A DNA stretch of 50,887 bases from Deltaproteobacteria bacterium. GTDB taxonomy: Bacteria; Myxococcota_A; UBA796; SXON01. Both the position numbers and the translations under genes were made by a program. The DNA is taken from the NCBI GenBank assembly GCA_947486185.1, contig CANKTH010000022.1:1-50887 (forward strand). The letters are read 5' to 3'. This document shows positions 33,829 through 42,295 of the stretch, one piece after another. Under the pieces are notes generated by a model, which saw only the letters and a program-made list of their open reading frames with translations, searched no databases and was not told the DNA's origin. Position 1 is the first letter of the stretch. The number at the start of each line of letters is the position of its first letter.

Positions 33829-34500
33829 TCATCCGAGCCAGCGGTAGGCCTCACGGAGCACATCGCCGCCTCGGGCGTGCACCACCGCGCCGTGCGCGAG
33901 CACCGTCTTGTCAATGTCCCATTCCAACATACGGTCAACCTGCCGGCGGGCGAGGGCGCGATCCCGGACCATCAGCGGCTCGACCCAACCCAAACCGGGC
34001 GCACTGTTCCCCATCAACCAGGCTACCGCGCGGGTCGACCGGTAGTCGTGCGTAGACAGGTTGAGGAGCGCGTCGGTGCAGATGAGGGTTCGGCTGCGGA
34101 TATGGTAGAAATCAACCTCGTTTTCCCGGCGTGCCGAGAAGTACACCTGCTCGAGCTCGCCCGCCCACGCAGCGTGCGCGACGTCGCCCAGGGTGTGGTT
34201 GAACGAGAGGTCCTTCCGCCGGCGATCCAGGCCTTCACAGGCGGCAAACACGGCTTTGGGGTAGGCGGCGATCCACTCGCCGAAGTAGAGGTGGTGAAAC
34301 AGGCTGGGCGCCACCACCGCCCGCACCTCGCCCAGGCTGTCGATTTCGCGGCGGGTATCCTCGGAGAGCGCGACGGGTGAGTGTACGAACAGGCCGCCGT
34401 CCGCGAGTCGGACCACGGTCATTCGGGTGCCGGTCTCGACACCGAAAAAACGCACGCGCCGTGTGTCGATCCAGAGTTCGTCGGCGAAGGGGGTGAGCAT
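33829..34500 (-). CDS. DUF4336-type metallo-beta-lactamase-like protein
   Basis: 223 residues from ATG 34500, after a GAGGG-type site. The sequence follows the DUF4336 pattern: GTRMTVVRLADGGLFVHSPV, VRAVVAPSLFHHLYFGEWIAAYP, then FYHIRSRTLICTDALLNL and a C-terminal KTVLAHGAVVHARGGDVLREAYRWL. The family is related to the metallo-beta-lactamase fold and seems to keep only some of the metal ligands (here HH in FHHLYF and the late H of LAHG). It is soluble and cytoplasmic, and its biochemical role is not established. It stands alone. Confidence 0.8.
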   Translation of the reverse strand: MLTPFADELWIDTRRVRFFGVETGTRMTVVRLADGGLFVHSPVALSEDTRREIDSLGEVRAVVAPSLFHHLYFGEWIAAYPKAVFAACEGLDRRRKDLSFNHTLGDVAHAAWAGELEQVYFSARRENEVDFYHIRSRTLICTDALLNLSTHDYRSTRAVAWLMGNSAPGLGWVEPLMVRDRALARRQVDRMLEWDIDKTVLAHGAVVHARGGDVLREAYRWLG

Positions 34501-34719
34501 CGGCCCTCGTTATCACAGAGCGCGTCGCCTCGGCGGAATCCGCGCCCAAGGGAAGCAGGGCCTCCCGCGCGCCTGCCGAAAGCGCAGGAGGTGCGCGGCC
34601 CGGAGAGCCTCGTCCAGGGCTTGAGAGCGTCACGACACACGCGCCAGCGGCGACGGCGCGCACGAAGTTCTCCTTCACTCCGCCGACCGGATACGATACA
34701 TCGTCTCCGAGTGTGTCGC

Positions 34720-35412
34720 ATGCACCCCTTGCTTTCGAAGTTGCTCCGCGTAGAGGACCACCTCGCGGAGGACCTCTTCGGCGGTCCTCGGGTGCTCAAG
34801 ATGTCCTGGATCATCAACCTCCAGAAGGGGGGCACGCTGCCCTTCGTGCTGGGCCTGATGTTCTGGTTCGACAACTGGAGCACCACGGCGTGGGTGTACG
34901 CCGCCCTGCACGGGAGCTACGGATTGGTCTGGCTGTTGAAGGACCGTACGTTCCCCGATCCCAACTGGGAGAAGTACGTCACGTTTGGCGGCGCAGCCGT
35001 GGCCTGGGCGTTCATCCTGGGTCCCTACTGGCTGGCGCCGTTCCTGCTCGTGAGCGGGCACGTCGAGGCGACGCCTGCGCGTATCGGGGTGGCTACGCTG
35101 ATCTACGCCCTGGGCGTTGTCCTGATGACCGGCGCGGACGCCCAGAAGTACTTCACCCTGCGGGAGCGACGCGGACTCATCACCGACGGGTTCTTCGCGC
35201 GAGTCAGGCACCCCAACTACCTGGGCGAGATGATGTTGTACGCATCGTTCGCGATGCTCGCCCAGCATTGGGCCCCGTGGGCGGTGCTGGCGTGGGTGTG
35301 GACCGGGCTGTTCCTACCCCGCATCTTGCGGAAGGAGGCCTCGATGGCGCGGTATCCCGAGTGGACCACCTACCGGGCGAAGACCGGGCTCTTGCTCCCT
35401 CGGCTCTGGTGA
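34720..35412 (+). CDS. DUF1295/isoprenylcysteine-methyltransferase-like membrane protein
   Basis: 230 residues from ATG 34720. There are about five membrane helices (for example LPFVLGLMFWF, AVAWAFILGPYWLAPFLLV, RIGVATLIYALGVVLMTGA, WAPWAVLAWVWTGLFLPRI). The cytoplasmic signature RHPNYLGEMMLYASF and the final ARYPEWTTYRAKTGLLLPRLW are typical of the DUF1295/steroid-reductase/ICMT superfamily, whose members bind NADPH or S-adenosylmethionine on that loop. The true reaction is unknown. Another membrane protein with the same PNYLGE motif is encoded at 42296-43057, so the organism keeps at least two. Confidence 0.85.
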   Translation: MHPLLSKLLRVEDHLAEDLFGGPRVLKMSWIINLQKGGTLPFVLGLMFWFDNWSTTAWVYAALHGSYGLVWLLKDRTFPDPNWEKYVTFGGAAVAWAFILGPYWLAPFLLVSGHVEATPARIGVATLIYALGVVLMTGADAQKYFTLRERRGLITDGFFARVRHPNYLGEMMLYASFAMLAQHWAPWAVLAWVWTGLFLPRILRKEASMARYPEWTTYRAKTGLLLPRLW

Positions 35413-35424
35413 GCTCGGCAGAGC

Positions 35425-36504
35425 TTACGGAGCCCACTCCCAGAGGTAGAGCCCGCCTGGCAGGTCGATCGCGGCGATCAGGGTGCCCTCCGCCCACAAG
35501 ACCTGGGCGCCGTCACCGGGCCGGGCAGTGTCGGAGTCACATCCGCAGGTGTCAAACTGGGCGACCTCGTCAAGCTCGGTGGGTTCGGCGACCGACCAGA
35601 CCCGCACTCCGTCATGGTAGAAGGCACCGGCGAGATGGTCATGGGCGACCGCGAGTGGGTAGATCATCGGATTAGTAAGGTTTGACAACGGTTCGCCGGG
35701 AATCGGCAGATCGGGGTCGTCCAGATTCCACACCCTGAAGGCGCCATCCACGGACTCGTCCGTTGTGTAGAGCGCCCCCGCTGTCCCGGCAATGTTGTGA
35801 AGCACCGCACCTTCATAAGGCACCAGGGTGACCGTCGTAGGTTGGGACGGGTCCGACACGTCCACCACGCCCAGCGCGCCGACACCACCGAGATAGAGCC
35901 GATCCCCGAGCAGGAACAGCTCATCCGGCTCCAACACCGGATCCGGGCTCAACCAACGGCCCGCCTCGTTGGGCTCACCGTCGTTGAGCTGGACCACGGT
36001 GACACCCTGCCAGTTGGCGACATACGCAAAGCTATCCCGCACGACGACGCTGTGAGCCCAGTCCAAGTCGAGGCCCGCCGCGACGTGGATCGAGTCCGGA
36101 TTGGCCAGGTCGTATACCAGGAGATCGCCGCGGCCCGGACTCAACGACTCCATCACCACCAGGAGCAGCTCGCCTTCGACCCACAGATCGAGGGCACGAC
36201 CGGCAGGCAGGGTGATGTCTCGGAGATGAGGAAGTACCCCGAGGGTGCCAAGGTCATAGATCGAGACCGTCAGACTGTCCGTAGACAGGACCGCGAGGCG
36301 AGCCGAAGTCAGGTCGCCCTCCAGCGTACGGCCGATGATCGTGGGCTCATGGAGACGCTCTTGCAAGGACTCTTCGACAGGCGGGGGATCTGACTCAGTC
36401 GTGCTGGTGCTAGCCGGATCCTTGACCGGGCCGGCCGGCCCGCGCGCACACCCGTTCACGAGGCCGATGAGGACGCCGCTCAAACACAGTCGACCCGGAT
36501 CCAC
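35425..36504 (-). CDS. LVIVD/beta-propeller lipoprotein
   Basis: About 359 residues from GTG 36504, chosen among three adjacent in-frame starts (TTG 36510, GTG 36507, GTG 36504) for its spacing from GGGAG. The signal ends in lipobox VNGC. The mature part repeats a strand pattern with short Asp-rich turns (LAVLSTDSLTVSIYDLGTLG, LLVYDLANPD, LGVVDVSDPSQPTTVTLV, FRVWNLDDPD), the layout of LVIVD-type propeller proteins. A terminal CGCDSD motif adds two cysteines. It is probably surface-located, with unknown ligand. It converges on the DUF1295-like gene with 12 bases between the stops. Confidence 0.8.
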   Translation of the reverse strand: MDPGRLCLSGVLIGLVNGCARGPAGPVKDPASTSTTESDPPPVEESLQERLHEPTIIGRTLEGDLTSARLAVLSTDSLTVSIYDLGTLGVLPHLRDITLPAGRALDLWVEGELLLVVMESLSPGRGDLLVYDLANPDSIHVAAGLDLDWAHSVVVRDSFAYVANWQGVTVVQLNDGEPNEAGRWLSPDPVLEPDELFLLGDRLYLGGVGALGVVDVSDPSQPTTVTLVPYEGAVLHNIAGTAGALYTTDESVDGAFRVWNLDDPDLPIPGEPLSNLTNPMIYPLAVAHDHLAGAFYHDGVRVWSVAEPTELDEVAQFDTCGCDSDTARPGDGAQVLWAEGTLIAAIDLPGGLYLWEWAP

Positions 36505-36655
36505 CACCAATCTCCCGTTTCACCATAGCCGCCCGGCGCCGACCGCGGGCGAGGCGGGGGCGAAAAAGGCGACGCTGCCTACACGCCGCCGGGCGCCGAC
36601 CTACGAAGCGCTCGATGCCGGCCGCACCCGCTAAGCGGCCAGGCAGCTTGACTCT

Positions 36656-36694
36656 CCCCGGGGCGTTGCGGGGGCGGCGGAGCCCCCGCCCCAA
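36656..36694 (-). terminator. 39-bp dispersed stem-loop, terminator-like (copy 2)
   Basis: Identical over 39 bases to 31992-32030, with the same GCGGGGGC/GCCCCCGC stem. It starts 19 bases past the stop of the pirin gene on the minus strand. Occurrence of the same sequence after two unrelated genes suggests a mobile or amplified terminator-like element. Confidence 0.6.
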
Positions 36695-36712
36695 TCACCC
36701 GACTCGGCAGAC

Positions 36713-37567
36713 TCAGGCCAGGCGCCCCGCGTGATAGTCCGCGATCGCCGTGTGAATCTCGGCCTCGGTGTTCATGACGAAGGGCCCGTGCTGCACCACC
36801 GGCTCACGCAGGGGCCGACCGGACAACAGGATCAGTCGGCTCGGCGCCTCGGCCACCAGCTCGACGCCGTTCGTGCCCGGATCCTCGCCGAGGATCGCCA
36901 GGGTGCCGGCGCTCACCCGGGTGTCACCGACCGCCACCGCGCCTCGGGAAACGTAGAAGAACGCCGTGCTTTCTGGAGACAGGTCCTGTCGGAACCGCCC
37001 GCCCGCCTCGATCTCGACCTCGAGGTACAGCGGCTCGGTGCCCTCCCGCACAACCGCGCCGGTCACGCCGCCCGACCGACCGGCGATCACCCGGACCGAC
37101 GCCCCTGAACCGTTCGAGAAGCTCGGGATCTCGGGAGCCTTGAAGTCCCGGTAGCTGGGCGCGCAGAGCTTGGCTCGGGCCGGGAGGTTGAGCCAGAGTT
37201 GGAACCCCTCCATCATCCCCGACTCCTGCTCCGGCATCTCCGAGTGGATCACCCCCCGGCCCGCCGTCATCCATTGTACGCCGCCCGCCTCCAACAGTCC
37301 CTCGTTGCCGGCGCTGTCTCGGTGGCGCATCCGGCCGTTCACCATCAAGGTGACGGTCTCGAAGCCGCGATGGGGGTGGTTGGGGAAGCCGGCGAGGTAG
37401 TCCTTGGGGTTGGACGAGCCGAAATGGTCGAGCATCAGAAAGGGATCCAGGCGCCGGGAGAGGCGTTGGTCGATCAGTCGGGTGAGGGTCACCCCGGCTC
37501 CGTCGGAGGTGGGGCGGCCGGTGAGGCGCTGTTCGACGGCGCGGGAACGGAACGGTGACGTGCTCAT
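36713..37567 (-). CDS. Pirin family protein
   Basis: 284 residues from ATG 37567, seven bases after AGGAG. The two cupin domains are clear: GFPNHPHRGFETVTLMVNGRM with the metal-binding His pair and the later TAGRGVIHSEMP (third His and Glu), followed by a second, metal-less cupin (LYLEVEIEAGGRF, AFFYVSRGAV). Pirins bind iron; some act as quercetin dioxygenases and others as transcription cofactors, so the role here cannot be fixed. All four usual ligands appear to be present. The 39-bp stem-loop lies downstream. Confidence 0.93.
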   Translation of the reverse strand: MSTSPFRSRAVEQRLTGRPTSDGAGVTLTRLIDQRLSRRLDPFLMLDHFGSSNPKDYLAGFPNHPHRGFETVTLMVNGRMRHRDSAGNEGLLEAGGVQWMTAGRGVIHSEMPEQESGMMEGFQLWLNLPARAKLCAPSYRDFKAPEIPSFSNGSGASVRVIAGRSGGVTGAVVREGTEPLYLEVEIEAGGRFRQDLSPESTAFFYVSRGAVAVGDTRVSAGTLAILGEDPGTNGVELVAEAPSRLILLSGRPLREPVVQHGPFVMNTEAEIHTAIADYHAGRLA

Positions 37568-37662
37568 GTGTGCTCCTGTGAGTTCGGTAGTAAGCGCGTA
37601 ATCGGCCACGAGGAGGCGCCGCCCGGGGAACCCGCAGTTGCGTAGACGCTACGACGGGGCGG

Positions 37663-39121
37663 CTACGGTGTGTCGGAGGGGTGACGCGGACCGATCCCGA
37701 GCCGTGATGCTTCGGTCGCGCGGCCCGCGACCGCGGCGGGCGCCCGGCGAGCCTGGGTCATGGGCGTGCCGGCGCGCCAATCAAACAGGTTCTGGGAGGG
37801 GTTTGTGACCGACATGCCCGACCACAGCACCCACGGGCCGTCGCCGTTGGTGACCCGCAGCACACACACGCCGGTTCCGGTAAGATCGGTAGGTACAACG
37901 GCCGAGAGGGTGTTGTCCGTCGAGCTGGTCACCGTCGCGGAGACCGTCACCACGGCGCCGCCGGCGGGATCGGCGCAGTCCAGCTCGAGGCTCGGGCTAC
38001 GAAAAGCGGCGCCATAAACGGTGATCGCCTGGTCACCGCTCGCCGGGATCGAGGCGGGGGACACGGTCTCGACGGTAGGTGGCGGCTCGTCGGTCACCTC
38101 AACGGCCGCGGGGAGCGCGCCGACCGAGCCGTCGGGGTTGACCACGATCACGTCGTAATCACCCAGATCGACCACGGCTGCGGCCTCCGCGCTGCAGCCG
38201 TCCGCGGTGGTCACCACAACGTCCGCGGGCCCGACGGGTACGCCGGAAGGCACGGTGGCGGTGAGGTAGGTAGGGTCGTTGACCACGACCTCCGTCGCGG
38301 TGACGCCGCCCACCGTGACCGTCATCCCCTCCACAAAGCCGGTGCCGAAGACCTCAACCGTGTCCCCCGAGGTGCACACCGCGTCGGGCTCGACGTCGGT
38401 GATGGTAGGCGGGTCGGTGACGGTGAAGGTGGCGCTGGTCTCGGTGAAACAGGCGGCGGGCTCGGGGTTGAGCACGGTGAGCTGATGTTCTCGCCAACAG
38501 CGAGGGAGCCGGTGGGCAGGCTGAACCGCAGGGTCGTACACAGCTCGAGCGTGCTGTCGGTCGGGAGCGGCACACAACCGTCGGCGTTTGTCGGGACAAA
38601 GTTTGCGTCGTCTACCTGCACGGTGGGGCCCTGCCCTTCGGTGGTCAAGAATCCGGTGCCGGTTACCGTGACCTCGATGGTGTCGGCCTCGACACAGACG
38701 CTGTCGGGCTCCACCTTGGTGATGACGGGCGCGGAGACGGCGGTGATCGCGAGGTCGAGGCTGGTAAACTGGCCATCGGGTTGATCAGCCGCAGGCCGTA
38801 GGCCCCTTCAGCGAGGGCCAGCGCCGGCGTGAGGGTGACGTTCAACGTTCCGGCGTCAACCCATACGGCGTCGGGCAGGGCGAGCTCGGCGCCGGCGAGG
38901 GGGGCACCGCTGAGGTCCACACCGGGCACCAGGCTCAGCTTGGGTAGGAGCAAGGCTGGTTTCCCGAGCATCTCCGTCGGCACGGGCGCGAAGCCCGAAC
39001 CGGTGACGGTCACCAGGGTGTCCAGTTGTTCGCGGCAAAAGGCGAGCGGCGAGGCGGCAGTGAGGCGAGGGGCCGGCACGGTGAGGTCGGGCTGACAGGC
39101 GAGCAGGGCGAACAACAACAT
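37663..39121 (-). pseudogene. IPT/TIG-repeat lipoprotein gene broken by two one-base deletions
   Basis: Three successive frames together give one protein. The start is ATG 39121 with GGAGG six bases before it and a very short signal MLLFALLAC. Frame one runs to about 38777, frame two to about 38487, and frame three to the stop at 37663. Restoring one G after AACCC near 38777 gives NPDGQFTSLDLAIT, and one C after GAGAAC near 38487 gives GENHQLTVLNPE; both repaired joins read as good protein. The repaired product, about 485 residues, carries IPT/TIG-like domains (VEPDSVCVEADTIEVTVTGTGF; VEPDAVCTSGDTVEVFGTGF; SPASIPASGDQAITVYGAAF), typical of extracellular proteins. Real decay and assembly error are both possible. 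Confidence 0.75.
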
Positions 39122-39183
39122 GACAGGCCTCCGCCGCGCCACGTAGCCCGTTGGGCTGCGTGTCTGCGCCGCACTGTGCTGCC

Positions 39184-41016
39184 TCACCCACCCCCAAACA
39201 CCACATAGGCCCGCCCCGCGCCGGCGCCGGTCGTGTTGTCGTACCGCGCGCCGATGATCAGGTCGTCGATGCCGTCGGACGAGACATCGCCCAGGCTGTC
39301 GACCCGGGATCCCACCGAGCTGGACGACGACTCGGAGGTGAAGATGACGTCGGCATCGGCCATCCCGAAGGTGCCCGAGGACAGCGGCCCGTAGACGAGG
39401 TAGGCGCGCCCACCGAAGGTGTACTCGGCGTCATTACCCTCCGCCCCGATGAGCAGGTCGGCGAAGCTATCGCCGTTGGCGTCCAGCGGGCGAGCGGTTG
39501 ACTGCCCGGCGTAGTCATCGGCGGCTTCACCCTCCCACACCGCCCATCCGTCCACGAGGCCGGCGGTGCCCGCGAGTGGCCCGCGCGCGACGTAGACCTT
39601 GCCGGTGTTGTGCGTGAAATAAAAGCCGTAGGTGCCGCCCACCGCGAGGTCGGCGTAACCATCGCCGTCGAGGTCGCCCGCGGGGGTCACGCTGTGGCCC
39701 GCGGAGTTGTGGTAGTCCTCGCCCTTGAGGGTGGCGTCGGCGTCGGCGAGCGCGAGATCGGTCGCGGTTACCGGGCCATCAAACAGCACAACACGCCCGC
39801 CATCTTCGGTCGGGGCGGGGCCGGGCGCGCCCACGAGCACGTCGGCGACGCCGTCGCCAGTGAGGTCGTCGGCCGCCACCGCGTAGCCTGCGAAGGAGCC
39901 GACGTAGCTGCTCCCACTGGTGTAGCCGAGGTCGCCGCGGATCGTGGTGCTCACCGCGTCCTCGAGGGCGCCCGAGCCCGACACCGGCCCCGCCAGCACA
40001 TAGGCGCTCCCCGCCCACGCGCCCCCGGTGGCCGGATCGACGTTGTCTGGCGCGCCAACCAACAGATCGTCCAGGCCGTCCCCCGTGACGTCACCGGCGC
40101 CCGAGACGACGGAGGCGTACACGAAATCATCCCAACCATCCAAGACGATCGCCGTAGACGACAGTGCCGTCGCGCCGAGCGCGGGCGGACCGGCCACCAC
40201 GTAGACCACGGAAGCCGCGCTGACCACGCAGAGGTCGGCCTGGCCATCGCCGGTCAGGTCACCCACCGCGGCGACGGCCTCCCCCGCGCGCTCCCCGGCG
40301 TCGCCTACCCAGGCTGACGGCGCGTCGGGCAGGCTGTGTTCGCCGGGAGTCACCGGGCCGGGAACAAAATAGACAGCGCCCGCGTCGGTGCCGCCGTCGT
40401 CGTTGCCGGGCGAGCCGATCAGCAGGTCGGCGGAGCCGTCCCCGTCGAGGTCGCCCGCGCCGGCCAGCGTGGTGCCCGCGTAGTCCCCCGCGGCGGCGCC
40501 CGACCAGGACGCGGCCGCGTTCGAGAGCGGGTAGAGTCCGGATAGCGAACATTCCAGCGATGACCCGTCACAATCATTGTCGACGCCGTCGCCGCAGGTC
40601 TCCAAGACACCGGGCGCTACGGCAGCATCCGCGTCGTCACAGTCGGTCGCGTCGGCGACGAAGCCCGCGGGCGCGGCGCAGTCCTCGACGCTGAGCTCGG
40701 GGTCGCCAAAGCCGTCACTATCGGAGTCGGCGTACCAGGGGGTGAGGACGCCGTCGTCGATCAGGCCCGAACAGTCATCGTCCAGTCCGTTACACACCTC
40801 CACGGCGCCTGGGTGGACCGCGGCGTCGGCGTCGTCGCAGTCGTCGGCGCTGTAGCCGTCGCCGTCAGCGTCGGTATCGCCGGGAGTGCCCCCGCCAGTG
40901 TCATCGCCACTGTTCGACGTCGCACCGGTTGTGTAGGGGTCGCTGTCCCGTTTGCCGGGAGAGTCTGGCGATCCGGTGGTCGGGGTGCAGGCGAGGAGGA
41001 GTGTGAGGAGGGACAT
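39184..41016 (-). CDS. FG-GAP propeller lipoprotein with MopE-like repeats
   Basis: 610 residues from ATG 41016. The signal is extremely short (MSLLTLLLAC). After a Ser/Asp/Gly linker come two MopE-like units (DDCDDADAAV, TDCDDADAAV) joined to NGLDDDCSGLIDDG and GVDNDCDG elements. About seven FG-GAP repeats follow, each with DLDGDGSADLLIGSP-type calcium loops (also DLTGDGQADL, DVTGDGLDDLLVGAP, DANGDSFADLLIGA, DVSSDGIDDLIIGA). These form an integrin-alpha-like propeller, probably surface-exposed. It is the nearest intact gene to the broken IPT/TIG gene on the same strand, 62 bases away, so the two may have formed one operon. Confidence 0.88.
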   Translation of the reverse strand: MSLLTLLLACTPTTGSPDSPGKRDSDPYTTGATSNSGDDTGGGTPGDTDADGDGYSADDCDDADAAVHPGAVEVCNGLDDDCSGLIDDGVLTPWYADSDSDGFGDPELSVEDCAAPAGFVADATDCDDADAAVAPGVLETCGDGVDNDCDGSSLECSLSGLYPLSNAAASWSGAAAGDYAGTTLAGAGDLDGDGSADLLIGSPGNDDGGTDAGAVYFVPGPVTPGEHSLPDAPSAWVGDAGERAGEAVAAVGDLTGDGQADLCVVSAASVVYVVAGPPALGATALSSTAIVLDGWDDFVYASVVSGAGDVTGDGLDDLLVGAPDNVDPATGGAWAGSAYVLAGPVSGSGALEDAVSTTIRGDLGYTSGSSYVGSFAGYAVAADDLTGDGVADVLVGAPGPAPTEDGGRVVLFDGPVTATDLALADADATLKGEDYHNSAGHSVTPAGDLDGDGYADLAVGGTYGFYFTHNTGKVYVARGPLAGTAGLVDGWAVWEGEAADDYAGQSTARPLDANGDSFADLLIGAEGNDAEYTFGGRAYLVYGPLSSGTFGMADADVIFTSESSSSSVGSRVDSLGDVSSDGIDDLIIGARYDNTTGAGAGRAYVVFGGG

Positions 41017-41030
41017 CGCGTCGAGCTAAC

Positions 41031-41175
41031 CCGATCTCCGAGTGCTCGGGGCTCGCGAGCGAGCCGGGCGTGCCCCTCGCTTCGCTCGGGTCGGGCCCCT
41101 TCGGGGTCGGGCTCCGCCCTCCGACCGAGCTGCGCTCGGCCCGGCCTGCGGCCGCCCGCCGGGCCCCTCACGCGT
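41031..41175. repeat. Palindrome-rich GC intergenic tract
   Basis: A chain of short hairpins is visible: GGCTCGCGAGCGAGCC-like sequence, CCCC-TTC-GGGG, CGAGC-TGC-GCTCG (41126-41138) and CCGGCCTGCGGCCG-like sequence. It fills the gap between the Hsp20 stop (41194) and the start of the FG-GAP gene (41016). It may serve as terminator for hsp20 and resembles the sequence around 1320-1420. No gene. Confidence 0.6.
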
Positions 41176-41193
41176 AGCGCCTGGCGCCCCCGC

Positions 41194-41610
41194 TCACTCC
41201 ACCGTCAGCCGCTTGCTGGCCGTCGCCGTACGTTTCGGGAGCTTGAGCTCGAGCACACCTTCAGCGAACTTCGCGCTCGCGGTGGCCTCGTCCACGTCCT
41301 GCGCGAGCTGAAAGCTGCGGGAGACCTTGCCGAAGTAACGCTCCGACCGTAATACGCGGTCCCCGTTCTTCACGTCACGCTCCTGCTTGACCTCGGCGCG
41401 GATCGACACCGTGTTGCCGTCCACCGTGACATGGACGTCCTCCTTCTTGACCCCGGGAAGCTCGGCGTGCACGAGGTAGCTCCCTTCCTGCTCCTTCACG
41501 TCCATCCGGATGGACGGGAGCTGCGATTGCTGCCCGAGGTCTACCGGCCGAACGAAGAAGCCACGGAACAGCTCGTCAAGCGGATCGGTCCTGTTGATGA
41601 GATTGGCCAT
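41194..41610 (-). CDS. Small heat-shock protein, Hsp20/alpha-crystallin family
   Basis: 138 residues from ATG 41610, with AAGGAGG ideally spaced before it; the open frame beyond 41610 is leader. A short N-terminal arm (LDELFRGFFVRP) leads to the alpha-crystallin domain: RMDVKEQEGSYLVHAELPGVKKEDVHV (about 35-62), NTVSIRAEV, RYFGKVSRSFQLAQDV and the AKFAEGVLELKLPK motif before a short C-terminal tail. It holds unfolded proteins under heat or stress as large oligomers in the cytoplasm. Expression is likely heat-inducible through the sigma-32-type promoter just upstream. Confidence 0.95.
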   Translation of the reverse strand: MANLINRTDPLDELFRGFFVRPVDLGQQSQLPSIRMDVKEQEGSYLVHAELPGVKKEDVHVTVDGNTVSIRAEVKQERDVKNGDRVLRSERYFGKVSRSFQLAQDVDEATASAKFAEGVLELKLPKRTATASKRLTVE

Positions 41611-41658
41611 ATCATCCTCCTTGTTTCCAGGTTGATGGGCGGATGCCCGACGAGCAGA

Positions 41659-41686
41659 ATGTGGGTCGGGGGCCTGAGATTTCAAG
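41659..41686 (-). promoter_or_regulatory. Sigma-32-type heat-shock promoter of the Hsp20 gene
   Basis: On the minus strand CTTGAA (41681-41686) is followed after 15 bases by CCCACAT (41659-41665). The sigma-32 consensus is CTTGAA, 13-17 bases, CCCATnT; only one consensus position differs. The start would lie about 40 bases before ATG 41610. Confidence 0.75.
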
Positions 41687-41782
41687 GCCATGCGTAGTAT
41701 AGTTCCGACGCGGCTGCGGTCTGGAGCGCGCGGCGGACGGGCCACTACCGCTCACGGCTCCGAACTGGGCCTCAGCGGTGTT

Positions 41783-42130
41783 TCACCCGGGTGGGGTACG
41801 GGACTTCGGACGGCGAAGCAACGTTTCGACGCCCCACCCGGAGGCAGCACCTACGACGTAGGCGAGGAGGTCCTCCCACAAGAATCCGCGTCCAAGGACC
41901 AGTCTACCGGGCGTGGTCGCTCGCAGGGCGTCCAGCCACGCCGGGTGCCAGAGTTGGGAGAGCTCCACGATGACGCAGACGCCCAGGCCGGCGAACGCGA
42001 CCTGCACCGGTGGGCGAGCGCGCAGAAATCCGCCGACGAGGAGCACGATCAGAACCGCGTAGAGGCCGTCGCCTACCGTTGGCGGCAGCCAGTTGGAGAT
42101 AGGATCGCGCCGCGATCCGAGACCTCCGTC
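41783..42130 (-). pseudogene. DUF2809 family gene with missing N-terminus
   Basis: The clear family blocks are GDGLYAVLIVLLVGGF and ELSQLWHPAWLDALRAT, then GRLVLGRGFLWEDLLAYVVG, with three membrane helices. The first recognisable family residues (GLGSRRDPISNWLPP) extend in frame to about 42127, well before the only usual start (GTG 42046). No ATG, GTG or TTG precedes them in frame, and the first membrane helix normal for the family is absent. I infer a truncated gene; a shortened protein of 87 residues from GTG 42046 is the alternative. It is divergent from the reductase-like gene at 42296. Confidence 0.6.
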
Positions 42131-42295
42131 GGGCAGGGTAGCTGTACCACACGCACAGGTCCAATGTGACCCCGCCCCGTCGGGGAGGGGAGCCGGTCCG
42201 GCCCGCTTGGGTCACGGGTCTGGTCCTCCCGTCTCCTGCGACGGGGGCCGTAGGGCGGCGGAGCGCGTCGTCGCCTCTCCGGGATAGCGGCATCT

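Noticed and set aside
41047..41138. Intrinsic terminator with T-run after hsp20
   Set aside because: Hairpins are present but none is followed by a T-run on the minus strand, so only a palindromic tract is reported.
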